Assembly: GCA_963826505.1 (NCBI GenBank) | Contig: CAWGXG010000010.1 | Span: 1-64,000, forward strand | DNA length: 64,000 nt | Source: CAWGXG01 sp963826505 | GTDB taxonomy: Bacteria > Chloroflexota > Anaerolineae > Aggregatilineales > Aggregatilineaceae | Direction: 5' to 3' | In this document: positions 8,702 to 17,679 of the stretch, in pieces | How positions within the stretch are numbered: the first letter of the stretch is position 1 | Layout of the letters: every line of letters begins with the position of its first letter | Notes under the pieces: generated by a model | Databases searched by the model: none | Seen by the model: only the letters and a program-made list of their open reading frames with translations | What the model was told of the DNA's origin: nothing | Position numbers and translations under genes: made by a program

Positions 8702-8829
8702 AAGACAAGGAATCGGCTGCAGCCGTCATCGATTATAGCGCCGTTTCCCGCTGGTAGGCATCTGAGGGGGGTATTACCGCCGTCGGACGCCGTTTTCCCA
8801 TCCCCAACTAGCACTCAGGAGTAATGTGT

Positions 8830-10206
8830 ATGTCCGACCATCTTTCCGAGTCCGAGCGCCGCGTGCTGCTCACTCATCGCGACGGCACGCCTGGCCCTCA
8901 CACACGCCGCGCCGAGATCGTCCTGCTCAAAGCTGAGGGAGCTACCACCGCCGAGATCGCCGCCGCCGTACAATTGAGCACGGTTCAGGTGCGGCACTGG
9001 CTGCGCGAGTGGAATGTCCGCCGCCTGGAGATCTTCCCCGCCGGTGATGAAGCCGCGCCACCCGCCGCCGCGCCAAAGCCCGTCAAGAAAACAGTCCGCC
9101 GCAAAAAGGCACCCGCGAAAATTGCGCGCCCGAAGGCTATATCTGTCGAGGCCGCCATCGCAGCGACGTCTCCTGCTGAGGCCGCACCGGCACCCGCTGT
9201 ACCGCCCGAACTTCCGCAGATACCAGGGGTAGACGTGCCGCGCCTGCCGCTCGCGCTCAATATAAATGTCGGCCTGCTGCCCGATGACCCGATGGCCGAA
9301 GCCGGGCGCAAAGTGATGCTCTTCCATATGGAGCGCATGCTGCTCAATGAGCCGGGCAGCCGCCTGGGCGAAGACATCGAGGCCGTGCACGATATGCGCG
9401 TCTCTACGCGACGCATCCGCAGCGCCATCCGGCTGTTCGACCCTTTTTTCAAGTCGGGCAAATTGGCACGACACAGCCGCCACTTGAAGCGCGTCGCCGC
9501 GACGTTGGGCCAGGTGCGCGATCTTGAAGTGCAGATGGACAAAGCCGCACGCTATCTCGATGCGCATCCCGGCGAGGGGCTGGATCCGCTGTTTGCGCGC
9601 TGGCACGCCGACGTGGACGCCGCGCGCGCCGACCTGATTGACGAGCTGGACAGCAAGAAGTTCGCCCGCTTCGTCAAACACTTCTATGCCTTCCTCACCA
9701 CGCCCGGCAAAGGCGCGCGGGCACTGCCCGAACCGGGACAGACCGGCGTCTACCAGGTGCGGCACGTCGCCCCACGCCTGATCTACGAGCATTATGAGCG
9801 CGTGCGGGCCTACGAGGCCGTGTTGGACGATCCCCCGCTGACGACACTGCACGCGCTGCGCATCGAATTCAAGCGGCTGCGTTACGCCGTCGAGTTTTTC
9901 GAAGAAGTGCTCGGTCCTGAAGCGCGTGTCGTGATTAACGCCATCAAGCGCATGCAGGATCACCTGGGCGATCTCAACGATACGTGCGTGGTATCGGACA
10001 TGCTGCGCGATTTCGTCGACGCGCACAACAACGAGTACAGCGGCGTGCCGATTTTCATGCGGCCCGACATGAGCGGCGTGATCCATTACGCGGCGGCCCA
10101 ACGCGCCGAACAGCAGCATCTGCTGGACACCTTCCCGGAAGCGTGGAACGCGTTTATGAGCGAGGATGTCCGGCGTAATCTGGCGCTGGCTGTCGCCGCG
10201 CTTTAG
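8830..10206 (+). CDS. CHAD domain protein with N-terminal helix-turn-helix
   Basis: A 458-residue protein. Residues about 8-62 form a helix-turn-helix (RRAEIVLLKAEGATTAEIAAAVQLSTVQVRHWLREWNV), like the first helices of IS630-type transposases. A Pro/Ala/Lys-rich linker (75-145) follows, and then a CHAD domain (about 155-455) with the histidine-and-arginine block VHDMRVSTRRIRSAIRLF. CHAD domains bind polyphosphate through such basic faces. ATG 8830 is chosen because AGGAGT then lies seven bases upstream; ATG 8824 is too close. It stands alone between a long leader and a hairpin. A DNA- and polyphosphate-binding role is inferred, not shown. Confidence 0.88.
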   Translation: MSDHLSESERRVLLTHRDGTPGPHTRRAEIVLLKAEGATTAEIAAAVQLSTVQVRHWLREWNVRRLEIFPAGDEAAPPAAAPKPVKKTVRRKKAPAKIARPKAISVEAAIAATSPAEAAPAPAVPPELPQIPGVDVPRLPLALNINVGLLPDDPMAEAGRKVMLFHMERMLLNEPGSRLGEDIEAVHDMRVSTRRIRSAIRLFDPFFKSGKLARHSRHLKRVAATLGQVRDLEVQMDKAARYLDAHPGEGLDPLFARWHADVDAARADLIDELDSKKFARFVKHFYAFLTTPGKGARALPEPGQTGVYQVRHVAPRLIYEHYERVRAYEAVLDDPPLTTLHALRIEFKRLRYAVEFFEEVLGPEARVVINAIKRMQDHLGDLNDTCVVSDMLRDFVDAHNNEYSGVPIFMRPDMSGVIHYAAAQRAEQQHLLDTFPEAWNAFMSEDVRRNLALAVAAL

Positions 10207-10214
10207 TCTGGAAG

Positions 10215-10268
10215 TATAATGCAGCGCGGGGCGTCGACACATGGGGATGGGGATACGCCCCGGCGCTG
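10215..10268 (+). promoter_or_regulatory. TATAAT followed by a strong hairpin
   Basis: A perfect TATAAT at 10215-10220 is followed at once by an inverted repeat: CAGCGCGGGGCGT (10222-10234) pairs with ACGCCCCGGCGCTG (10255-10268), 13 pairs with one bulged G. The hairpin has no T tract. It could end CHAD transcription or shape the leader of the ASKHA gene at 10349. Confidence 0.55.
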
Positions 10269-10348
10269 TATAAACATCACATCACACCATTGCACCTCTC
10301 TAATCCGAAGCGATCTGTGCGGCGCTCGACCCAGCGCTTGAGCTGACT

Positions 10349-11464
10349 ATGTGCCCGTTCGATCCGGTACACCTGACTCCTGAGATTTCCCTCAACCGCG
10401 TGCTGCTGGCCGACCTGCCCGGCCTGCCGGTAGAACCCGGCGTTATCGGGTACAGCGCTTACGACCTGATCTCGTCGGCGGCGTTGGCGACGCTGGTCCG
10501 TGCCAGCGCGGACGCGCTTGACGTAGACCCCGATCAACCGGACAGTGCGCTGTGTGTGGCGCTGGACGCGCGCATCGACAGCCCGGATCCGGTCGTACGC
10601 GCGGCGACGGATGCGGTCGTGCGGCAGATTGGGCGCAACCTGGGCTGGGTGCTGCTGGCGCTGCGGCGCGGTGACGCCGCCAACCGGGCCGCCCGCCCCG
10701 AATGGACGGACGAGCATTGGGCGCATTGGGGACGCGTGCGCAGTGTATGGCTGGGCGGTGGCATGGTCAGCAGGTGGAGCGGTCCGCCCATCGTCGAGCA
10801 CGCGCGCGAGGTGTTGTCCGCCTACGCGGCGCAGGATGAAATCGTGCGCCTGTCGCCCTATGGGGGGTGGCTGCCGCTGGTCGGGGCAGCGCGTCAGGCT
10901 CCGGGGGAAGTGACATCGGCGCTGGTGATGGATTTCGGCGGGACGCGCATCAAGCGCGCGCGGGCGATTTACACGGATCAGGGTCTGGCCGCGCTGAACA
11001 TATACCCGGCCTGTCCGACCGACTGGGATGCTATCACGGCCAGCACGGCGGTTCCACGCGAGCGCGCGGCGCGTCTGTTAGAGCGCATGGTCGACGCGGC
11101 GGTTGAGGCATGGCCGGGCGCGGACTGTACGACGCTGGTGGCCAGCATCGCGGCCTATGTGACAAATGGACAGCCGCAAGAGTACCAGGGCGGCGGCTAT
11201 GTGCTGCTGCGCGATCTGAGCGACAACGCGGCACGCCTGTTGGCGGACCAGCTCAGCACGCGGCTCAACACGCCAATCCGGGTCACGCTACAACACGACG
11301 GATCGTGCGCCGCGGCGGTGTACGCGGGCGACGTGGATGCCGCCGTGATCACGATGGGGACAGCTTTAGGAATCGGCTTTCCGCCCTCCGTTGGCCGGGT
11401 GCGTCCGTTTGCCCCGCAGTTTGTATTTTCGCCGTCAGGCGGAGCTATTCCCCCGGCACGGTAA
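10349..11464 (+). CDS. ASKHA-fold (sugar-kinase/ROK-like) protein
   Basis: A 371-residue protein. The second half has an actin-like ATPase signature: a phosphate-1 loop, ALVMDFGGTRIKRARA (about 192-207), and a late glycine-rich loop, AAVITMGTALGIGFPP, as in ROK and other sugar kinases. There is no ROK zinc motif (CxCGxxGC), and the first 180 residues do not resemble a known kinase. Natural substrates are therefore unknown. No convincing ribosome site is seen before the ATG at 10349. The 3' end overlaps the convergent glycosyltransferase gene by 20 bases. Confidence 0.65.
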   Translation: MCPFDPVHLTPEISLNRVLLADLPGLPVEPGVIGYSAYDLISSAALATLVRASADALDVDPDQPDSALCVALDARIDSPDPVVRAATDAVVRQIGRNLGWVLLALRRGDAANRAARPEWTDEHWAHWGRVRSVWLGGGMVSRWSGPPIVEHAREVLSAYAAQDEIVRLSPYGGWLPLVGAARQAPGEVTSALVMDFGGTRIKRARAIYTDQGLAALNIYPACPTDWDAITASTAVPRERAARLLERMVDAAVEAWPGADCTTLVASIAAYVTNGQPQEYQGGGYVLLRDLSDNAARLLADQLSTRLNTPIRVTLQHDGSCAAAVYAGDVDAAVITMGTALGIGFPPSVGRVRPFAPQFVFSPSGGAIPPAR

Positions 11465-14033
11465 TGCGATCTTCGATGATCACGCCGTCCCCGGCGGGCT
11501 GACCGTCGATGGTCACAGGCAGGCGTTCCAGCGAGATGGGATCGTAAATGCCGACGCGCAGCGCGACCGGGCCGGGCGGCGTACCCTCCGGCAGGAAGAA
11601 TACCCAGTAGTCCAGCAGCGATTCGCCGGGTCGCCAGAAGCGCGTTGGGTATTGGCCTTGCAGCGGCTGACCGTCCCAACCCGCCACGCAATTCCCGTCC
11701 GGGTCGAGCAGGTGCACGAAGATGCTGTAATCATAGGGCGGCGGCGCGGAATCAGTGGGCCGCCAGTAGAGGATCAGCACGATCTTTTTGCCGGGCGCGA
11801 ATTCCAGCGTGTTCAGGTCGTGGCCGATGAACTGCGCAAAATCGCCGATGATCACGTGTGTCGTGGCGCAGAGCGGCGGGCTGCATGGGCGTAGACCGCG
11901 CCTCAGGCTGCACGGCGAAGGCGGTGTAGCGGAAGTTGCCATCATCGGCAGCCAGCGACCCATCCGGATTGAGCGGGATCGGGATCGAGCGGCGTGGGCC
12001 AGGGTTCCCCGGTCCAGCCGACCACGCGCAGGCGATGATAGGTCTCGGCCACGGCCACGTCGGCCTGCAGCGAATTGGGCAGCAGGTGATACACGCCCAT
12101 CAGGAAGACAGCCGGCGAGGTGTTGACGAACACGTCCACGCCGTCGAGATCCTCCATCCGTACGGCAGTTTGTCAGCATCGCGGCTGTTGCGGATGTCCC
12201 AGTGGGGAAGAAGAACGGCAGACGGTCTTCGGCGGGAATCGCGACGACGGGCGGGCGTCCGAGCTGCGCGGCGTAATCTTCCAGCATGTGAACGACCACC
12301 ATCAGCGAGGGGTTGCCCTCGATCATATTTGGCGGTGTCGTCCGGCAGACCGCCGTCGCGCCACACCTGGACGCTATGCTGTACGCTGGCCGCCAGCGCG
12401 ACGCTCGACCACCCCGGCCATCAGCAGCGCGCCCGAGCGCGCGCCCGAGCCGCCGCGCGGCCAGCCAATCCCACAGCCAGCCGTCGATCAGCGCGGCGAC
12501 CTGGACGCGCCAGCAGCGGCACGATCGCGAAGCTCAGCCGGTAGTGGTATGAAAAATCGAAAAACCACACGACCGCATAGGGCAGCAGCAGCGCCCACAG
12601 CAGCCAGCAGAGTTTCGCGTCGCCGCGCAGACCACGCCGCGCCAGATGCGGAACCCAGACCACACCAGCAGCCCGAACCCAGCCGCAATCGCGACGACTT
12701 CGAGCGCGCTCAGACGCCGCGCCGCACCAGATCGCCGCGCACCCAGGCCCACACGTTGTCGCCGGACGTCATGCGGTCGGGATTGAGCGCGGTGGGCAGG
12801 ATGCCCGCTAACAGCAAAATCAACGCCAGCAGGAGCAGCCCGCGCCGCGCGCGAACTCATGCCAGCCCGCGCCGTGACGACGAGTCCGCCCGCGGCCAGC
12901 AACGCGATCAGCAGCGGCCAGCCGAACTCTTGCCCGGACCGCTGCGCGAAGTCGTGCCAATAACTGGCCGGAAACGTCACGATCTCATGATGCAGCAGCG
13001 CGTTGCGCACGTACCACGCCCCGCCCAGCGGCACACTCGCAATTCCCGCAACCAATGCAACGCGCAGCCGCGGCCACCACTCTGACCACCGTCCGCGCCC
13101 GGCCACTGCCGCACCGGCGACCGCCAACCCGATTCCTAGCGCCAGCGCGCCGCCCGTGGGCTTGGTCCACAGCGCGCCACCCAACAATATGCCGCACAGC
13201 AACGCGTAACGCGTCACACCCGTGCGCCACGCTTCTACAAAAAAGATCGCCGCGCCGGTGACATACAGCGTCAGCACGATTTCTAGATCGCCCGCACCGG
13301 CCCAGGCTGCCACATGTGGGTACAGCATCCAGGTCGCTGCGGCCAGCACTCCGACGCGTACACGGCCAAATAAGCGCCGTCCCAGCACGAACGCCATCAA
13401 CACCATGGCCGTGTTGAACCAGGGAATCACCACGCGAGCGGCGTGATCGTTCATGGCCGGACTGTGCACTACACCCCACGCCTGCTGCATGGTCGTATAC
13501 ATCAGCGGCACGAGCTGCGGGTAATAGCCTATGCTGGACGGGATGCGTTCCTTCAGCAGGAAGACGCGCGCGTTGTAGCCGTAGACCCACTGCGTGTCGT
13601 AGGCAATGAACGGCCAATAGGCCGCGATGATCACGTTGACCGCCAGCAGCAGCGCAATCCCGGCGATCAATCCGCGCGCGGCAGGCGTGAGTAGGGGCGC
13701 TGGAGGCAGCTCCGCTGCCTCGGTGGGCGGCGCGACGGCTGACTCCGGCAGAGGTGCACGCGCGCGCCGCGCCGTCCACGCCGCGCCGAGCGCGGCCAGC
13801 GCCCCGCTGCCCAACAATGTCGATTCAAAGGTGATGCGACCCCACGTCCCTAACACAAACAGCACTGCCGTGACTCCGAGCGGACCCAACGCCAGGGCAA
13901 CCGCCGCCACGCTAACCCGGTCGCGCCAGTCAGCGCGCGGCAGCAGCACCAGCGCCCAGGGCAGTCCCACGCCCAGGAAACACCACGCCGCATACGGCAG
14001 CAACACGACCGTTGGTTGGAACCAGTCAGGCAC
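11445..14033 (-). pseudogene. PMT/ArnT-like membrane glycosyltransferase, multiply frameshifted
   Basis: The first ~390 codons (from GTG 14033) are intact and encode about ten membrane helices, with an acidic first-loop motif FIAYDTQW (D146), as expected for GT-C glycosyltransferases that use lipid-linked sugars. From about 12870 down to 11900 the frame changes repeatedly: recognisable pieces such as LLLLALILLLAGILPTALNPDR and LLPYAVVWFFDFSYHYRLSFAI lie in different frames. The last ~130 codons (11445-11840) are again clean and form a beta-sandwich tail (YDYSIFVHLLDPDGNCVAGWDGQPLQ). At least five indels in 1 kb mean either real decay or a poor-quality stretch; nearby genes point to the latter. 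It is last in a four-gene run. Confidence 0.7.
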
Positions 14034-14036
14034 CTG

Positions 14037-15880
14037 CTACCGCCTTTCCGCGCAATACAAAAACGAATCAACCGCGATTTGCCCCAGCGCCAGGCTGTTT
14101 TCCGGCGCAGTCCACGCCGACGGCTCCGGCGGGAGTTCGCACGCCGTCCCACCACTGGTACACGACCAGCCGCACCGGGTAGTCACCGGTCGGGCAGACA
14201 GTGAGGGATCCTCAGCGACCGGTCGTCCCGGTAGAATCCGCCCGGCTGCCACGCCGAAGTCTGATCGGGCGTGAACGCGCCGCTCGGACCGCTGTCGATT
14301 TGAGCAACAGGCCGTCCGTCGGGACCGATTACCTGTAGGCTGATCGAATAATCCGCGTCCGGGGGAGCATCCACCGTCCACCACGACTCCACAGTCAGCC
14401 GGTCGCCCGGCAAATAACGATCGCCGCTCGTGATCGCCCCGCCGCCGAAACGCAACACGTCACCCACCAGCAAACCCGGCGCCAGCGGCGGGCCCTCGTA
14501 CAGCGTGGCGATGAAATACCAGGGCCCCCAGAACTCGGTCGGAATGCGGCCCGCCTGCACCGATTCCAGCAGATCGGGGTCTTCGCTGCCCTGCCGGACG
14601 AGATTCCACACGCGCGACCCGGCCTCCTGACCATTCTCCGCGCGAGGAATGGTCCCACCCTGGAAGTACAGGCCCTCGTAATACCACCACGCCAGCGGCT
14701 CGTAGATCACGCCAGGATCGATTACCAACACATCGCCCGGCTCGAAACGACGCGCCATCTCGATCACGAGATCGCGCACAGGCGGGGAATCCGAATAGCG
14801 GGGCCGGTGGTCGAACGGCCGCCAGCCGTACGACGCCATCACCAGCAGCAATATCCCGCCCACGATCCAGCCCCGGCGGGGCAGCGACGCCAGCCCAACC
14901 GCGATCAGCAGCAGTAGCGCCGGGAGCGTATAGACCAGGTAGCGCGTCGAATACAGCCCCTGGCTTTCGCGCGACAGGTAGGCGTACATCGGCAGCCCGA
15001 CGCCCCACAGCGCCAGCCACAGAGCCGGGCCCACCGCTGACCGCCGTCGCCGCCACAGCCATAACCCGACCCCGACCGCCGCCACGATCACCAGCGCCGC
15101 CCACACGACGTCATGATGCAGGCTGTAGGCGCTGATCTGTGTCCCCGGTCCGTGCAGCAGATGCGCCCCCGGCGGATTCGTGCGCAGGGCGTCGCGGCGC
15201 AGTTGGTACGAGTCCCAAAACTGCTGGAGCACTGGCAAGAACGCGACTCCGACCACCGCCTCGACCGCGATCCAGCGCGGCCATTGGCGCGGCGGCAAAC
15301 TCGCCGCGACCCACACGGCCGCCAGGGCCAGCACCAGCCCGCCCGTGAAATGCATGTAGAGCACGGCGATCTGAACCAGCACGTAGGGCACCGCCCGCTG
15401 CCAGTTGGGACGGCGCAGCCAGCGCGCTTGCAGCCAGACCAGCGCCATCAGCAGCGCGAGCAGCGGGCCGTAGCCACGCATCTCCAGCAGGAAATAGATC
15501 GCGTAGCCCGACGTGCCAAACGCCAGCCCGGCCAGCCATCCCGCCCGCCAGGAATGCAGCGTCCGACCGGCCTGGACGGCGCACGCCGTCCCCAGCAGCC
15601 CGACCAACGCGCCCAACGTGTGCAGCGCAAAGTCGTTCGCGCTGGCGAGCTGGCTCCACGCCTTGAGCAGCATCAGGTAGCCCGGCGGCCAGTTCAATTC
15701 GCGCTCGCGCAGCATCTGGCCCCAGGGATGCGCGATCATGAAGACCGACCACTGCTCGTCGAACCAGATCGAGAGATCGTTGGCGTGCGGCAGGATAGCC
15801 ACCGCCGCGATCAGCAGCACCGCCGCTCCGGCCCACACGCGCGCGGCGCGCTGCTGACTCCCGCCCATCTTCACGCGCAT
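14037..15880 (-). CDS. PMT-like membrane glycosyltransferase (frameshifted near the 3' end)
   Basis: About 614 residues. The N-terminus is a membrane anchor followed by the acidic GT-C loop LSIWFDEQWS (D41, E42); about eleven helices follow, with YLSRESQGLYSTRYLVYTLPALLLL as the typical late block. After the membrane part comes a soluble C-terminal domain (about 455 on) with GDRLTVESWWTV and YSISLQVIGPDGRPVAQID, the same beta-sandwich type as in the next gene. Two shifts near 14215 and 14160 separate it from the clear ending GDYPVRLVVYQWW and the stop at 14037. Start ATG 15880 overlaps the upstream TGA (TGATG), showing translational coupling. Confidence 0.75.
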
Positions 15881-17679
15881 CACGGCGTCTCCTCCACGGC
15901 ATACACGCGGAAGCCCGCGATCTCGGCCAGTAGACGCACGTCCTCCGGTTGCACAAAAGCGGGAAGATCGTTCCCCGGCGAATAGACCAGGTAATCGTAC
16001 TGTGCCAGCGCAGCATGATCCGGCAGCCAACCGACGACCACGCGCACGACGCCCGCCTGGTTGAGTTCAAACGGCAGCATGTTTGTGTCGGACAATACGA
16101 GTCCGCGCGCAGGCAGCGCCCGGAGCATCAGCGCCACGTCATACACCGGCCCCAACGTGACCCGGTGTCGCGCGGCGTCGCTCATGGTCGGGTGGCGCAG
16201 CAGATCGCCCTTGAAGCTCAGCGCCTTGCGCGCCGAAGGAACCGCGAGCGCGATCAGGAGCAGCACGATCCCGATCTGCGTGGCGGGCCGTAGCGCCCAG
16301 CGCGTGGACGGCAGCGCCTCCCAGCCGCGCGTCAGCGCGTGCGCGCCCAACACTGCGCCCACCGGCAGCACCGCCAGCAAGAAGCGCGTGTCATACGACG
16401 CCATCCACCACCACGCCGCGCCGAAGGGCAGCCCGACCAGCATCAGCCACAGCGCCCGATCGCGCCGCCCGCCCGCGTCGCGGGGGAGAAAGACATTTGA
16501 AGTCCCTCTCCGCCGCGCGAGGAGGGATTTAGGGAGGGGCTGCGTTCCGCGCGCCATGTCGATCAGCGCCAGCACCAACCCCACCGTCACAATGACACCC
16601 GGCAGCAAAAACCAGCGCCACGCCGTCACGAATGGCACCAGGTTCGCCAGCGTGCGCTGCGCCTGATCAGTCCACACCGTTTGAGTCACGGGTCGCCCAA
16701 ATTCGATCCAGTTGCGCACGTACCACGGTCCCGCCGTCAGTGCGAACGCGCCCAGCGCTGCTGCGCCCGTCCTCCACGCGATGCGCCGCTGCCACACCAG
16801 ATAGAGCATCCACAGCCCTACCGACACCGCCAGGGTCAGCGCGCTGTTCTTGGTCCAGGCGGCCAACCCGCCCAGGATACCCAGCAGCACAGCGCTGCGG
16901 AATGATCCGTCCTCGTACAGCCACCAGCCCGCCACCGCGCACAGCGTCACGAAAAACGCGACCGGCACATCTGTGTACCCGCTGGGTGCCCAACGCGCGA
17001 AGGATGGCGTCAGCGCCAGCAGCAGCGCCGCGATCAGCCCGGTACGCCCGTTGTACAGCGTGCGTCCCAATAACCACGCCGCGCCCAATACGCCCACGCC
17101 CAACACCGCGACCGCCACTTTCGCCAGGTATTCGTTGATCGCGCCCGCGATCAGGTACGCGTAGGTATGGCTGAGCGGCAGCAGCATCGGATAGGCTTCG
17201 TACAGCCGGTCGCCAACCGGCAGCGCCCGCGTCTGGTAAAACTGGCGGCTGAACAGGGCGTAAATCGAGACGGCGTCGTCTTCGTGGAACGGCCAAAACA
17301 CGGCGTTCAGTGCGATCAACCCGGCGATGACCACCACAATCAACACGACACCCCATGTCAGCAGATTCCCCCGCAACTGTTGGCGCAGCATGCGCCGCCA
17401 TCCGCGCGGAAACACAGGCATTCGCCATGTCAGGGCCGCGCCTATGCCGCCCGCCGTCACGATTCCGGCCAGCACCCAACCCAGGCTCAACCCGCCAACT
17501 CCTGCCAGGAGCGCCATCCACAGCGTTAACGCGCCCAGACTCAGCGCGAGAGTCAGCAGCAGGACGGCGGGCCAGTCTCGCCACCGGGGTGGGATCAGCA
17601 GTGCCGCCCAGGGCAGCGCAAACAACAGACCAACGACCACCCCGATCAGGTCCAGCGGGCTGAACAGCAGCAGCTTCAC
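15880..17679 (-). CDS. PMT-like membrane glycosyltransferase
   Basis: A 599-residue GT-C type protein: hydrophobic N-terminus (10-80), acidic catalytic loop FWPFHEDDAVSIY (E133, D134, D135), then about ten helices, including WAPSGYTDVPVAFFVTLCAVAGWWL, and a soluble tail from about 500. The start is GTG 17679, preceded by GGAGGAG and overlapping the upstream stop as GTGA; longer in-frame extensions only read antisense of the neighbour. Codons for SLLARRRGTSNVFLP (around 16490-16545) come from an inserted copy of the dispersed palindrome. The protein probably moves a lipid-linked sugar outside the membrane; donor and acceptor are unknown. Confidence 0.85.
   Translation of the reverse strand: MKLLLFSPLDLIGVVVGLLFALPWAALLIPPRWRDWPAVLLLTLALSLGALTLWMALLAGVGGLSLGWVLAGIVTAGGIGAALTWRMPVFPRGWRRMLRQQLRGNLLTWGVVLIVVVIAGLIALNAVFWPFHEDDAVSIYALFSRQFYQTRALPVGDRLYEAYPMLLPLSHTYAYLIAGAINEYLAKVAVAVLGVGVLGAAWLLGRTLYNGRTGLIAALLLALTPSFARWAPSGYTDVPVAFFVTLCAVAGWWLYEDGSFRSAVLLGILGGLAAWTKNSALTLAVSVGLWMLYLVWQRRIAWRTGAAALGAFALTAGPWYVRNWIEFGRPVTQTVWTDQAQRTLANLVPFVTAWRWFLLPGVIVTVGLVLALIDMARGTQPLPKSLLARRRGTSNVFLPRDAGGRRDRALWLMLVGLPFGAAWWWMASYDTRFLLAVLPVGAVLGAHALTRGWEALPSTRWALRPATQIGIVLLLIALAVPSARKALSFKGDLLRHPTMSDAARHRVTLGPVYDVALMLRALPARGLVLSDTNMLPFELNQAGVVRVVVGWLPDHAALAQYDYLVYSPGNDLPAFVQPEDVRLLAEIAGFRVYAVEETP
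16494..16545. repeat. GC-rich palindromic repeat inside a coding sequence (copy R2)
   Basis: AGTCCCTCTCCGCCGCGCGA followed by GGAGGGATTTAGGGAGGGGC has the CCCTC...CGCG...GAGGG core of the intergenic family, yet lies in frame within the glycosyltransferase gene, in a hydrophilic loop between membrane helices. Confidence 0.65.

Noticed and set aside
12120..13694. Plus-strand open frames across the disrupted glycosyltransferase
   Set aside because: Their Arg/Pro/Ala-rich content is that of antisense frames, and the minus-strand pieces show membrane helices.
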